A stretch of DNA of 64,000 nt from contig NZ_RRCN01000001.1 in assembly GCF_003863965.1 (NCBI RefSeq), forward strand, positions 5,649,054 to 5,713,053. The letters run 5' to 3'. The notes under the pieces were generated by a model. The model saw nothing but the letters and a program-made list of their open reading frames with translations, made no database searches and was not told where the DNA came from. Position 1 is the first letter of the stretch. Every line of letters starts with the position of its first letter. The DNA is from Paenibacillus oralis. GTDB lineage: Bacteria; Bacillota; Bacilli; Paenibacillales; Paenibacillaceae. Made by a program: the position numbers and the translations under genes. Below are positions 42,061 to 51,242 of this stretch, one piece after another.

Positions 42061-43882
42061 GTTTACGCAAGTAAAAGTAAAAAACGACTCCATCCGCTGT
42101 ATTCGTCACCCCAAAGGGCAAACCGTGCAGCTCCAGGATTTTTTTGGCGATCGCCAGGCCCAGCCCGGTTCCGCCGCTCGCCGGATTCCGGGAAGGCTCT
42201 CCGCGGTAGAAGCGGTCCCACACTTTTTCCAGTTGCTCGTCCGGAATATGGGCCACGCGGTTTTCGACGCTAACCTTTACGATATCATCCTCCACGTCAG
42301 CCGTGATGAGGATGGATTCCCCTTCCGGCGTATAACGAATCGCATTGGTCAGGAAATTGACCAAAACCTGTTCAATGCGGTGCCGGTTCGCCACGACTTC
42401 GGCCTGCGCCAACCGGGTTGACAGCTGCAGCCGCTTGGCCGCCAGCTCCGGGGCCAGCTTGCCGCAAACCCGCTCAATAGCCTGGCTGATTTCAAACGGT
42501 TCCTGCTGCATTTTGTACGTGCCCGACTCGTATTTCGCCAGCTCCAGCATATCCGCGGTTAACACGATCATGTGGTTTACCTCTTCTTCCATCGCCGCAA
42601 AATAATAATCCCGTTTGTGGCTGGCCACCCCGTCTTTCAGCGCGGCCAAGCAGCTTTGGATCACGCTCAGCGGAGTTTTCAACTCATGCGACACCCCGGC
42701 GATAAACTCCTTCCGCGTGCGCTCCAATTGCTTCTCCTTTTCGATGTCCCGCTCCAGCTGCAGGATATGGGAATTGAGCCGCTCGGACAGTTCGTTGATG
42801 CTGCCGGACAGTTGTCCCACTTCATCCTTGCTGCTCACCGGCAATTTCTCCGAGAAGTCCAGGCGGGCAATTTTTTGCGTGGTCCGGTTGATGCGCAGCA
42901 AAGGCCGGGCAATCCGGGTGGAAAAATACAATGAGGCCAGCACTGCGAGCAGCAATGCGGCGATCACTATATAAACATAATAATTCCGCATTACCGCTGC
43001 GGCTTCGCTGACAGGCTGGAGTGACGTCATGGCGAAGATGTAAGACGGTTTACCCTCCCGATCTTGGATACGTTCCACGAACAACTTATAATTCACGTCG
43101 TTTTCCGCAAAATCCATCACCTCGCCCTCCCCATTAAGAGCGAAGTCTCCGTACATCAGGTTCGCCTGAAAAGCTTTGACCCGCTCCAGAAACAAACGGT
43201 TCGTATAGCGGGAGACGCCGCCTCCTTCAGGGAGCGTAAGTTTCGTGATGGTCCCCTGGACCAGCGCCGAAGGATACTTTTCATGATATTGCACCGGACT
43301 CTCGAAACGAGGGACAACCTCGTATTCCTTGTTGATTAGAAGAGTATTTTCCAAGCGATTTTCCTCTCTTAAATTGGAAATGCCCCTAGCCGCCCGCAGC
43401 GGAATCAAACGCCCCTTCATCATCAGGCCCTCGATTGCGATCGACTGGCCTTCCTGGACCCAAGTTCCGCCGAAAGCATACAGCGGATTGTCGGCACTAA
43501 AATCCTCTACATTAGCCACGGTGTAAAGCGGAATCGTCAGCGTTTGGCCGGAGAGTCCGGGAACGCCTTCCCCCTGTTCCAGCCGCACCTCCAGCTCAAA
43601 ATCGGCGGAGTACAGCAAATTGCCCATTTCGTCCAACGCCGCGATCCAGGTGTTATGCATCCGGTAAAATTCCTGCTCCAGTTCGGCCACGGCTTTCGGT
43701 TCACCGTCCGTTTTCATGTAATCCTGCTCGAATATTTGAACGTCCGCCTTAACGTCCGACACTTTTTGATGCACATAAAATTGTTTGAAAAACACGGTTT
43801 GCACGGCAAAAATTATCGCCACCATAAACAAGCAGAGCGCCGTCGTCAGCAAAAATAGCTTGAGGACGATCCCCTTTAACAT
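42053..43882 (-). CDS. Sensor histidine kinase with large extracellular domain
   Basis: A 609-aa membrane kinase. Helix 1 is at about 5-30 and helix 2 at about 300-320 (YYVYIVIAALLLAVLASLYF), flanking an extracellular region of about 270 residues with no motif I know. HAMP follows, then HisKA (FIAGVSHELKTPLSVIQS) and HATPase (FLTNAIRYTP, GGTGLGLAIAKK). The start ATG overlaps the regulator's stop by 7 nt. The gene ends inside its terminator. The signal is unknown; the neighbouring O-acylation operon makes an envelope cue plausible. Confidence 0.9.
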   Translation of the reverse strand: MLKGIVLKLFLLTTALCLFMVAIIFAVQTVFFKQFYVHQKVSDVKADVQIFEQDYMKTDGEPKAVAELEQEFYRMHNTWIAALDEMGNLLYSADFELEVRLEQGEGVPGLSGQTLTIPLYTVANVEDFSADNPLYAFGGTWVQEGQSIAIEGLMMKGRLIPLRAARGISNLREENRLENTLLINKEYEVVPRFESPVQYHEKYPSALVQGTITKLTLPEGGGVSRYTNRLFLERVKAFQANLMYGDFALNGEGEVMDFAENDVNYKLFVERIQDREGKPSYIFAMTSLQPVSEAAAVMRNYYVYIVIAALLLAVLASLYFSTRIARPLLRINRTTQKIARLDFSEKLPVSSKDEVGQLSGSINELSERLNSHILQLERDIEKEKQLERTRKEFIAGVSHELKTPLSVIQSCLAALKDGVASHKRDYYFAAMEEEVNHMIVLTADMLELAKYESGTYKMQQEPFEISQAIERVCGKLAPELAAKRLQLSTRLAQAEVVANRHRIEQVLVNFLTNAIRYTPEGESILITADVEDDIVKVSVENRVAHIPDEQLEKVWDRFYRGEPSRNPASGGTGLGLAIAKKILELHGLPFGVTNTADGVVFYFYLRKQA

Positions 43883-44556
43883 GGCTGTTCCTCAAACTTG
43901 TACCCGGCGCGGATGACGGTCACGATGCATTGGGCTTTTTCGCCCAATTTCGCCCGCAAATTGCGCATATGGCTGTTGATCGTGCGTTCGTCGCCGGGAA
44001 AATCGTATCCCCATATTTTCGCCATCAGCTGCTCCCGGGTCACGATCATCCCTTTGTTTTTCATGAGATACGCCAAAATTTCGAATTCCGTGTATGTGAG
44101 GCTGCGGCTCGTCCCATCGATCGTCACGGAGCGGGACGGAATGTGCACGGTGATCCCGGCGCCCGACATTAGGTTCCTCTCTTGTCCGGGAATGCTGCGG
44201 GGTTCCAGGAAACGTTTGGCCCGCGCCAGCAACACAGGCGGGCTGCACGGCTTGACGACATAATCGTCCGCGCCCAGCTCGAAGCCGAGCAAGGTATCGT
44301 CCTCGTCCGAACGGGCCGTCAGCATGATGATCGGAACATCCGACACCTTGCGGACCCGCTGGCACACCGACCAGCCGTCCAATTCCGGCAGCATGATATC
44401 GAGAATGATCAAATCCACTTTATGCTCCCCGAACAACGCCAGCGCCTGTTTCCCGTCGCCGGCCTCCAGCACGCCGTATCCTTCGTTAAGGAAATAATCT
44501 TTAACAATCTCCCGCAAGAGCAGCTTATCTTCAACAAGCAGAATCGTTTTTGACAT
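43876..44556 (-). CDS. OmpR/PhoB-family response regulator
   Basis: A 226-aa protein. The receiver has LVEDKLLLREI, the phospho-Asp in LIILDIMLPELDG and the Lys in VVKPCSP. The winged helix has LTYTEFEILAYLM and TINSHMRNLRAKLG. ATG 44556 follows GGAGAGG; an earlier in-frame start lacks a site. It is coupled to the kinase gene by a 7-nt overlap. Confidence 0.92.
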   Translation of the reverse strand: MSKTILLVEDKLLLREIVKDYFLNEGYGVLEAGDGKQALALFGEHKVDLIILDIMLPELDGWSVCQRVRKVSDVPIIMLTARSDEDDTLLGFELGADDYVVKPCSPPVLLARAKRFLEPRSIPGQERNLMSGAGITVHIPSRSVTIDGTSRSLTYTEFEILAYLMKNKGMIVTREQLMAKIWGYDFPGDERTINSHMRNLRAKLGEKAQCIVTVIRAGYKFEEQPC

Positions 44557-44797
44557 GGTTCTACCTCTCCTGTACATTCAATACTCTCCATGCATACACT
44601 AACCGTTTTTGCCGGAAACATCAACCGGGGCGGTGGGCCGCCTCGCCTGCTTCATTCCGTTCACCTGCAAAATAAAGTTTTCACTTTTGATTAGAGGACA
44701 GGGGAGGCAGGTTGGTTGGTCGACAGATCAACATCCGCTGTCCGGACGCTTTGCACGATTATCCCGTTTAATCAGCAGGTGCTTGCTGCAAACGGAT
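44557..44797. other. Intergenic region without a recognised feature
   Basis: The region upstream of the response regulator carries its promoter by inference, but no clear -35/-10 pair was found. No RNA structure or gene was seen. Confidence 0.4.
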
Positions 44798-45028
44798 TCA
44801 GGCTGCACCGAGCGCACACAGCCGAAAGGCTTGAGCGAACGACTGCACCTCCGATGTACGGACATCCACATGCTCGTTGAGGAACGAGGTTAGATCGTGA
44901 CGGTTTTCCCTTTTTTCGCTTCCCCGTTTATGCGGCACCAAGCGGATCTTGATCTGCTCCGGCTCGCCCGACTCCGTTACGGTATGGACTTCCATGTCCG
45001 CTCGCCCCTGAATCAAGAATTTAAGCAC
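44798..45028 (-). CDS. Small protein of unknown function, uncertain
   Basis: A possible 76-aa protein starting at GTG 45028, 6 nt after AGGGA. Codon use is like the neighbours. The N-terminal half (MLKFLIQGRADMEVHTVT) could be a beta strand pair; the rest is charged and helical. No family recognised. It could also be a spurious frame. Confidence 0.35.
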   Translation of the reverse strand: MLKFLIQGRADMEVHTVTESGEPEQIKIRLVPHKRGSEKRENRHDLTSFLNEHVDVRTSEVQSFAQAFRLCALGAA

Positions 45029-45241
45029 ATATGTTCCCTGATCAAACCATAAATCTCACCTGAACCGCCTCATTTTTTCCGCATCTCTTTTCCTAAATCT
45101 CTTTTTTCTTTATCCCTTACACTAGCCCCAAACCCCTGCCCCCCTGAACGAGAGGGATAATCGTGCAAAGGAAGCAGACAGGGACACCAAGACACGGACG
45201 CTATAGACAGCCACCTTAGTCCAAAGTCATAATTTATTTTG
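45029..45241. other. Intergenic region without a recognised feature
   Basis: A pyrimidine-rich stretch (45060-45150) followed by ordinary sequence. No repeat, hairpin with T-run or promoter was found. Confidence 0.4.
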
Positions 45242-45385
45242 TCAAGCACTAATCTCGTAGCCTAAACCGTATTTATAAAGAGGACTGCTAGTTACTGGAA
45301 GCATAAATGTAACATCAGGCAAACTGCCGTTTGGTTTTCTAGGTGCATAAAATAAGCCCCTCAGTTCTTTTAAACTGAAGGGCAT
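45242..45385 (-). CDS. Possible 47-aa product or gene remnant
   Basis: ATG 45385 to TGA 45242-45244 gives 47 codons with protein-like composition (GLFYAPRKPNGSLPDV, then PLYKYGLGYEISA). The C-terminal YGLGYEI pattern recalls the end of serine beta-lactamase-like hydrolases. The first ten codons are the topB terminator stem and no ribosome binding site is near, so this may be the decayed tail of a lost gene. Confidence 0.3.
   Translation of the reverse strand: MPFSLKELRGLFYAPRKPNGSLPDVTFMLPVTSSPLYKYGLGYEISA
45356..45383 (-). terminator. Terminator after topB
   Basis: On the minus strand GCCCTTCAGTT and AACTGAGGGGC pair around TAAAAG (one G-T pair), then TTATTTTA. It is the likely end of the topB transcript. 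Confidence 0.75.
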
Positions 45386-45406
45386 TATTCGTCGCGTTTT
45401 TTCTCT

Positions 45407-47701
45407 TCATGTACCGGATGAGGCCGCCGTACTATCGGCCTGCTCCAGCGCGAGCTTTCCGGTATTGCGGTCGGCGAGAGCGATCCTCGCCTTTACCTCT
45501 CCGCCCGCTTGTTTGAACGTTAACAGCTGGGTCTGGCCTTTGGTCAGGAGCGCGCTTAGCATGGAAGCGGAAATCTTCTTCCCGCTGAACTCCTTCCAAA
45601 TAACGAAGCCGCAGCCCTGCTTGTAATGCGTGCAGCCGTAGCCTTTGCGGCCTTCGATGATCTGGCCGCCGCAGCCTTCGCGCGGGCATGGGGCGAGCGG
45701 CTGCAGACCCGGACCGGCCGCCTGCTTGGCCGCGGAGCCTGGCGCAGCCGCCGTTTTCGCCGGATCGCCCGCCGCCTTGGCGGAGCGGGTTGCCGCGCCG
45801 GATTTTGCGGCTTTACCGCGCCCGCGCCCCGCAGTTTTACCCTCGTCTTCCGAGCCGAACAAGGCGGCGTCCGCTTTTTGCTGCGTCCGCACCTTATCGA
45901 TGATCGACACCGTAAACCGCCGCACATTGTCCATGAACTTGTCCGGAGTGGCTTCCCCGCGGGAAATTTGGTACAGCCGTCTCTCCCATTGGCCGGTCAT
46001 TTCCGGAGAAGTCAACAGCTCGACGCCGGCGCGGCGGATCAGTTCCACCGCCGTCCGGCCTTTTTGCGTAACGGTGATTTTTTTGCCCTGCATCGTGATG
46101 TAGCCGACTTTTTTGAGCCGCTCAATCGTCGCCGCCCTGGTGGCCGGCGTGCCGAGCCCGGCATCCTTCATCACTTCGCGCAGCTCCTCGTTCTCAAGCT
46201 GCTTGCCCGCGCTTTCCATCGCTTTGAGCAGCGTCCCCTCGGTATAGTGCTTCGGCGGCTGGGTCGCCTTCTCCTTAACCTGTGCTTCCGCGCAGTGAGC
46301 CGGCTTGTTCCGGTCGATTTGAAACGGCTCGCTGACCAGTTCCTCGGCCTCTTCCTCTTCGTCCTTTTTCTTGCCGCGCCCGCTCGGCTTGGAGGCCTCG
46401 TCGCCGGGAAGACACACTTTCCACCCCAGGGAAAGCAGCTCCTTTACGTTCGTTTTGAACGTCTCTTCCTCCACCTCGGTCAACACGGTATGCTGCTTGT
46501 ACTCGGCCGGCGGATAAAAATGCGCCAGAAACCGGCGGACAACGAGGTCGTACACATTTTGCTCCTCTTTGCTTAAATTGCCCGGCCGTCTTAACGTGGG
46601 CAAAATCGCATGGTGATCTTCCACGCGGGCCGGGTTGCAGACGGATTTGTTGCCCACATGCACCAGCTTCGGATTGCCGCCCTCGGCCAATGTTTGATAC
46701 GGCGTCGATTTGAGCATATGCAAAACTTTGTGCATGCCGTCGATATTTTGTTCCGTCACATAGTTGGAGCTTGTCCGCGGATAAGAAATGACTTTATGCC
46801 GCTCGTACAGCCCCTGCGCCAGATCGAGCGTTTTTTTGGCGGAATAGCCGTATTTGGCGTTGGCTTCCCGCTGCAGCAGCGTCAGATCGTACAGCTTATA
46901 CGGATATTCTTTCGTTTCTTTGACTTCGTATTCGGCGACGCGGCCCGTTTTCCCCCGCACCTTGTCCGCGATCTTCGCCGCTTTCTCCGCGTCGGTGAGG
47001 CGGTCTCCTTGCCATGTTCCCGTGTATTTACGGGTTTCCTGCTCAAATTCCGCTTTGATTTCGTAATACGTCAGCGAATCGAAATTTTCGATCTCTTTCT
47101 GCCGGTCATAGATGAGCGCCAGCACCGGGGTCTGTACCCGGCCGACGGACAACAGCTCGCGATGCTTTGTTGTGAACGCCCGCGTAGCGTTCATGCCGAT
47201 TAGCCAATCGGCCTCGCTGCGCGCCCTGGCGGCGAGCGTCAAGTTTTCGAACTCCGCAGCCTCATGCAGCTCCGCGAAACCCTTGGCGATGCTCTCGCTG
47301 GTCAAATCGGAGATCCACAGCCGTTTGACCGGCTGGGACAAGCGCAGCTGCTGCTGGATCAAAGCGAAAATATACTGCCCCTCGCGCGCGGCGTCGCACG
47401 CGTTAACGATCTGGCCGCAGCGTTTGGCCAGTTCGCCGATCGTCTTCAATTGATCTTTGGTTCTCGGGTTCGGCACGATTTTAAACCGTTCCGGCATGAT
47501 CGGCAAATCGCCGAAATTCCATCGTTTATACTTGTCGTCATAGGCATCAGGTTCGGCAAGTTCGAGCAGATGGCCGATCGCCCACGTGATGATGTACCGT
47601 TCCCCTTCCAGATAGGATCGATTATTTTTCGCTTTCGGTTCGATGACGGCGGCGATCGTCCGCCCCATATCCGGTTTTTCGGCAATCACGAGCGTTTTCA
47701 T
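45407..47701 (-). CDS. topB: DNA topoisomerase III
   Basis: A 764-aa type IA topoisomerase. The N-terminal Toprim domain begins KTLVIAEKPDMGRTIA. The central domain carries the active-site Tyr307 in ISYPRTSSNYVTE. After an Ala/Lys-rich linker (about 610-660) the C-terminus has a zinc-ribbon-like repeat (CPREGCGGQIIEGRKGYGC) and a DNA-binding tail. It unlinks DNA single strands at replication and recombination intermediates. ATG 47701 follows GAGGGA; the frame runs 27 codons further upstream without a site. The C-terminal linker has high GC, which creates long false frames opposite. Confidence 0.95.
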   Translation of the reverse strand: MKTLVIAEKPDMGRTIAAVIEPKAKNNRSYLEGERYIITWAIGHLLELAEPDAYDDKYKRWNFGDLPIMPERFKIVPNPRTKDQLKTIGELAKRCGQIVNACDAAREGQYIFALIQQQLRLSQPVKRLWISDLTSESIAKGFAELHEAAEFENLTLAARARSEADWLIGMNATRAFTTKHRELLSVGRVQTPVLALIYDRQKEIENFDSLTYYEIKAEFEQETRKYTGTWQGDRLTDAEKAAKIADKVRGKTGRVAEYEVKETKEYPYKLYDLTLLQREANAKYGYSAKKTLDLAQGLYERHKVISYPRTSSNYVTEQNIDGMHKVLHMLKSTPYQTLAEGGNPKLVHVGNKSVCNPARVEDHHAILPTLRRPGNLSKEEQNVYDLVVRRFLAHFYPPAEYKQHTVLTEVEEETFKTNVKELLSLGWKVCLPGDEASKPSGRGKKKDEEEEAEELVSEPFQIDRNKPAHCAEAQVKEKATQPPKHYTEGTLLKAMESAGKQLENEELREVMKDAGLGTPATRAATIERLKKVGYITMQGKKITVTQKGRTAVELIRRAGVELLTSPEMTGQWERRLYQISRGEATPDKFMDNVRRFTVSIIDKVRTQQKADAALFGSEDEGKTAGRGRGKAAKSGAATRSAKAAGDPAKTAAAPGSAAKQAAGPGLQPLAPCPREGCGGQIIEGRKGYGCTHYKQGCGFVIWKEFSGKKISASMLSALLTKGQTQLLTFKQAGGEVKARIALADRNTGKLALEQADSTAASSGT

Positions 47702-47844
47702 GCTTGAACGTCCCTCTTTCTCTGTCTTTCCGTCTCTTTTTCTACAGGTGTCCCCTACTTTGACTTTCGCCCATTCAACCATAAATCATAAGCGAAGCTT
47801 GTGGTGGGATGATCACCTCCGCATCGGGAGTTAACGGCATTTTA

Positions 47845-48030
47845 TGACGTTATTTTACTGTTTTGGCCACATCCGCAGGAAATAGAGGAATTTAATGTCC
47901 TTATTTCTTCGGCCGCATCTTTAAAAGCCGTTATTTCCCAATTGGCTTCAAAAATAACGCCATAAAATTCCCTTAAGCCGTTTAAAAAAGCAACTTCTCC
48001 ACTGATAGCGACACTTTTTACCGTTATTTC
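47845..48030. repeat. Dispersed intergenic repeat, family R2
   Basis: It holds TAGAGGAATTTAATGTCCTT (from 47883), CCATAAAATTCCCT (47960-47973) and TTTTTACCGTTATTTC, matching the copy at 37935-38155 in degenerate form. Between topB and gltD nothing else was seen, apart from the gltD terminator. Confidence 0.65.
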
Positions 48031-48068
48031 AGCGCGCACCACACAAGAAAACGGGCAGCACCTAAAAA

Positions 48069-48092
48069 AGAGCCGCGCTTCGCGCAGCTCTT
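48069..48092 (-). terminator. Terminator after gltD
   Basis: On the minus strand AAGAGC-TGCGC-GAA-GCGCG-GCTCTT forms a stem followed by T. Confidence 0.85.
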
Positions 48093-48149
48093 GTAAGCTT
48101 TTACTATTATATCACAACTATTGCTCGTAATAGAATCTAGATTTTCCAG

Positions 48150-49637
48150 TTACACCAAAACAGTCGAGCCCATCAAATATTTATCGACCTCGCGGGCGGC
48201 GGCACGGCCTTCGTTGATGGCCCAGACGACCAGGCTTTGTCCGCGGCGCATGTCGCCGGCGGCAAACACCTTATCGACGTTCGTCTTAAATTGGCCGTAT
48301 TTCGCCTTTACGTTCGTGCGGCGGTCTTTTTCCAGGCCAAGCTCACCTATGATTGTCGATTCCGGTCCATCGAACCCGATGGCAATCAGCGCCAGTTGCG
48401 CCGGGAATACCCGCTCCGTACCCGGAATCGGCTCATAGATTTTGCGGCCGGTTTCGTCAACGGTTCGGCGGATTTGCACCGTGTGCAGTTCCTTCAAGTT
48501 GCCGCTCTCATCGCCGACAAACCGCGTCGTCATGATCGAAAACTCGCGCGGGTCGCTGCCGTACAGCGCCTTGGCTTCCTCCTGCGCATAGTCTAGCGTG
48601 TATACGTTCGGGAACTGCGGCCAAGGGTTGTTGATCGGATCGCGTTCCAGCGGCGCCTTGGCATGCGTGCCGAACTGCGTGATGCTGCGGCAGCCGTGGC
48701 GCAGTGCCGTGGCGACGCAGTCGGAGCCCGTGTCGCCGCCGCCGATCACGATAACGTCCTTGTCTTTGGCGGACAGATACTGTCCATCCTGCAGGCCCGA
48801 ATCCAGATAGCTCTTGATCGTGCCGTTCAGGAAAGGCATCGCGTAATGAACACCGTTCAAATCGCTGCCTTCGATGTTGAATTCGCGCGGTTTCGTAGCG
48901 CCGCCGCACAGCACGACCGCATCGTATTCGTCAACAAGCTGCTGCGCTTTAATGTCTTTGCCGATCTCCGTATTGGTGACGAATTTCACGCCTTCCGCGG
49001 CGAGCAGATCAACGCGGCGCTGCACGACCGCCTTGTCGAGCTTCATACTCGGAATGCCGTACATCAGCAGACCGCCGATGCGGTCCGAACGCTCGTACAC
49101 AGTCACTTCATGGCCCGCTTTGTTGAGCTGCGCGGCGCAGGCCAATCCGGCCGGCCCGGAGCCGACGACGGCGACTCTACGGCCTGTCCGTTTCTCCGGA
49201 GGTTCGGGAACGACCCAGCCTTCCTCAAAACCTTTGTCGATGATCGCCTGCTCGATCGTTTTGATCGTCACGGGCTGACCGATCAGCCCGACGGTGCAGG
49301 AACCTTCGCAAGGCGCGGGGCAAATACGTCCCGTAAATTCCGGAAAATTGTTCGTTTTGTGCAAACGATCCAGCGCGTCCTTCCACAAACCGCGATAAAC
49401 GAGGTTATTCCATTCCGGGATCAAATTATGCACCGGGCAACCCGAAGTGCCGCCGGCCATGTCGATGCCCGTATGGCAATAAGGCGTGCCGCAGTCCATA
49501 CAGCGGGCGCCTTGCGTCTGCAGTTCTTCCTCTGACATATGTTTATGGAATTCTTCCCAGTCCCGGACCCGTTCGGACGGGCTGCGATCCCCCGGAAGCT
49601 CGCGTTTGAACTCCATGAATCCTGTTGGTGTAGACAT
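48150..49637 (-). CDS. gltD: Glutamate synthase (NADPH) small subunit
   Basis: A 495-aa protein. The N-terminal 4Fe-4S region has CMDCGTPYC, GCPVHNLIPEWN and CPAPCEGSC. Two nucleotide sites follow: FAD (VAVVGSGPAGLACAAQL) and NADPH (VIVIGGGDTGSDCV), and the C-terminal GDMRRGQSLVVWAI motif is complete. It feeds electrons from NADPH to the large subunit, which makes glutamate from glutamine and 2-oxoglutarate. ATG 49637 follows GGGGGAA. gltB is not adjacent in this window, which is unusual, so it must lie elsewhere if the enzyme is functional. Confidence 0.93.
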   Translation of the reverse strand: MSTPTGFMEFKRELPGDRSPSERVRDWEEFHKHMSEEELQTQGARCMDCGTPYCHTGIDMAGGTSGCPVHNLIPEWNNLVYRGLWKDALDRLHKTNNFPEFTGRICPAPCEGSCTVGLIGQPVTIKTIEQAIIDKGFEEGWVVPEPPEKRTGRRVAVVGSGPAGLACAAQLNKAGHEVTVYERSDRIGGLLMYGIPSMKLDKAVVQRRVDLLAAEGVKFVTNTEIGKDIKAQQLVDEYDAVVLCGGATKPREFNIEGSDLNGVHYAMPFLNGTIKSYLDSGLQDGQYLSAKDKDVIVIGGGDTGSDCVATALRHGCRSITQFGTHAKAPLERDPINNPWPQFPNVYTLDYAQEEAKALYGSDPREFSIMTTRFVGDESGNLKELHTVQIRRTVDETGRKIYEPIPGTERVFPAQLALIAIGFDGPESTIIGELGLEKDRRTNVKAKYGQFKTNVDKVFAAGDMRRGQSLVVWAINEGRAAAREVDKYLMGSTVLV

Positions 49638-49684
49638 CTATACGTTCCCCCATCCGTGTTCTTATCTAATGATGCTATGACTTG

Positions 49685-49731
49685 AAAAAGTCCGCTATTC
49701 ACAGCCTGAAACTGATCAATGCGGACTTTTT
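49685..49731. terminator. Terminator between folA and gltD
   Basis: AAAAAGTCCGC (49685-49695) pairs with GCGGACTTTTT (49721-49731). It probably ends the leftward thyA-folA transcript. Confidence 0.85.
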
Positions 49732-49821
49732 AACTCTCCGTGTCAGTGTATCTTGATGTTAGCACCCGGGGGAAACGATATTAATGGATTAATCATATGA
49801 TAATTTGCATTATTCTTCACA

Positions 49822-50313
49822 TCACTTGCGGCGTTCGTAAGTCAAAAAACGGTAATCATAAGGATTCTTGTCATCACGAATCCCCTGCTGTTCATGCACT
49901 AAATCAAAATCCTCCCAATTCAGCGAAGGAAAAAGCACATCCCCTTCAATGTCCTCGTTGATGCGGGTCACGAACAGCTTATCGGCGATAGGAAAAAAGA
50001 GGCGAAATACGCCTGCGCCGCCGATCACCATAAGCTCTTCGCCTTCCTTTTCATAACCCAGCGCTTCTTCGACGGTATGCACGACATCCGCTCCCTCGGC
50101 CCGATAAGACATGTCCTGCGTCAACACCACGCTATGGCGGCCCGGCAGCGGTTTGCTCCCCATCGATTCCCATGTTTTTCGGCCCATGACCATCGTTTTG
50201 CCCATCGTCTGCGCTTTGAAAAATTTCAGGTCGGCCGGCAATCGCCAGGGCAGCTGATTGTTGCGGCCGATCACTCCATTTTGGGCCATCGCCCAAATCA
50301 ACGTTATGCTCAT
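49822..50313 (-). CDS. folA: Dihydrofolate reductase
   Basis: A 163-aa enzyme that reduces dihydrofolate to tetrahydrofolate with NADPH. Features are WAMAQNGVIGRNNQLPWRLPAD (substrate Asp), GRKTWESMG (NADPH) and VIGGAGVFR. ATG 50313 follows TAGGAGG; the longer frame overlaps thyA. It lies 19 bp after thyA and uses the dihydrofolate that thymidylate synthase makes. It is the trimethoprim target. Confidence 0.97.
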   Translation of the reverse strand: MSITLIWAMAQNGVIGRNNQLPWRLPADLKFFKAQTMGKTMVMGRKTWESMGSKPLPGRHSVVLTQDMSYRAEGADVVHTVEEALGYEKEGEELMVIGGAGVFRLFFPIADKLFVTRINEDIEGDVLFPSLNWEDFDLVHEQQGIRDDKNPYDYRFLTYERRK

Positions 50314-50332
50314 ACGCGTCCTGCCTCCTAAT

Positions 50333-51127
50333 CTATATGGCCACCGGAGCTTTGATCGCCGGATGATGCTGGTAGCCGACAAATTCGAAATCTTCGTAAA
50401 CGTAGTCGAAAATCGAATCCGGCTTGCGTTTGATCACCAGCTTCGGCAGCGGAAAAGGCTCGCGCTCCAGTTGGGTTTTGACTTGCTCCACATGGTTGCT
50501 GTAAATGTGAACATCCCCGCCGGACCAGATGAACTCGCCTACCTCCAGATCGCATTGCTGGGCGATCATATGCGTCAGCAGCGAATAGCTGGCAATATTA
50601 AAAGGCAATCCGAGGAACGTATCCACGGAGCGCATGGTCAGCATGCAGGACAGCTTTCCGTTCGCCACATAAAACTGGAACACAAAATGGCATGGAGGAA
50701 GCTTCATCCGGTCGACCTCCGCCACATTCCAGGCGCTCACCAAATGGCGGCGCGAATCCGGGTTTTTCTTGATCGCCTCGACCACGGCGGCTATTTGGTC
50801 GATCTTCCGCCCGTCCGGCGCTTCCCAGGAGCGCCATTGCGAGCCGTAAACCGGGCCGAGATCGCCGTTCTCGTCGGCCCACTCATCCCAGATCCTCACG
50901 CCGTTCTCTTTAAGATATGCAATGTTCGTATCGCCTTTCAAAAACCATAGCAGCTCATGGACAACCGATTTCAAATGGATGCGTTTCGTCGTCACGAGCG
51001 GAAAACCATCGCTTAAATCAAACCGCAGCTGCCGTCCGAAAACGGAGACGGTCCCTACCCCGGTCCGGTCCTCCTTTGGCGTGCCGTTCTTCAATACATC
51101 TTCCAATAAGTCCAAATATTTTCGCAT
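50333..51127 (-). CDS. thyA: Thymidylate synthase
   Basis: A 264-aa ThyA-type enzyme, the usual length of the short class. The nucleophile Cys is in LPPCHFVFQ, the folate site in FLKGDTNIAYL, and GSQWRSWEAPDG and RSVDTFLGLPFNIASY are typical motifs. It methylates dUMP to dTMP, turning methylene-tetrahydrofolate into dihydrofolate for FolA. The ribosome binding site is weak (GGGGTG). Confidence 0.97.
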   Translation of the reverse strand: MRKYLDLLEDVLKNGTPKEDRTGVGTVSVFGRQLRFDLSDGFPLVTTKRIHLKSVVHELLWFLKGDTNIAYLKENGVRIWDEWADENGDLGPVYGSQWRSWEAPDGRKIDQIAAVVEAIKKNPDSRRHLVSAWNVAEVDRMKLPPCHFVFQFYVANGKLSCMLTMRSVDTFLGLPFNIASYSLLTHMIAQQCDLEVGEFIWSGGDVHIYSNHVEQVKTQLEREPFPLPKLVIKRKPDSIFDYVYEDFEFVGYQHHPAIKAPVAI

Positions 51128-51242
51128 CTATAACACACCCCGTAACTTTGATTGATCTTTCCTATTATAGCAGACTTCGCCGCTTAAGAAAGCCATTACG
51201 TTTACGAGGGGGACGGCAGGTTTTAAGGCTTGATGGCTTTCC

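Noticed and set aside
44609..44893. Rightward 94-codon frame
   Set aside because: Begins inside the regulator's promoter region with poor composition; the leftward frame at 44798-45028 is more protein-like.
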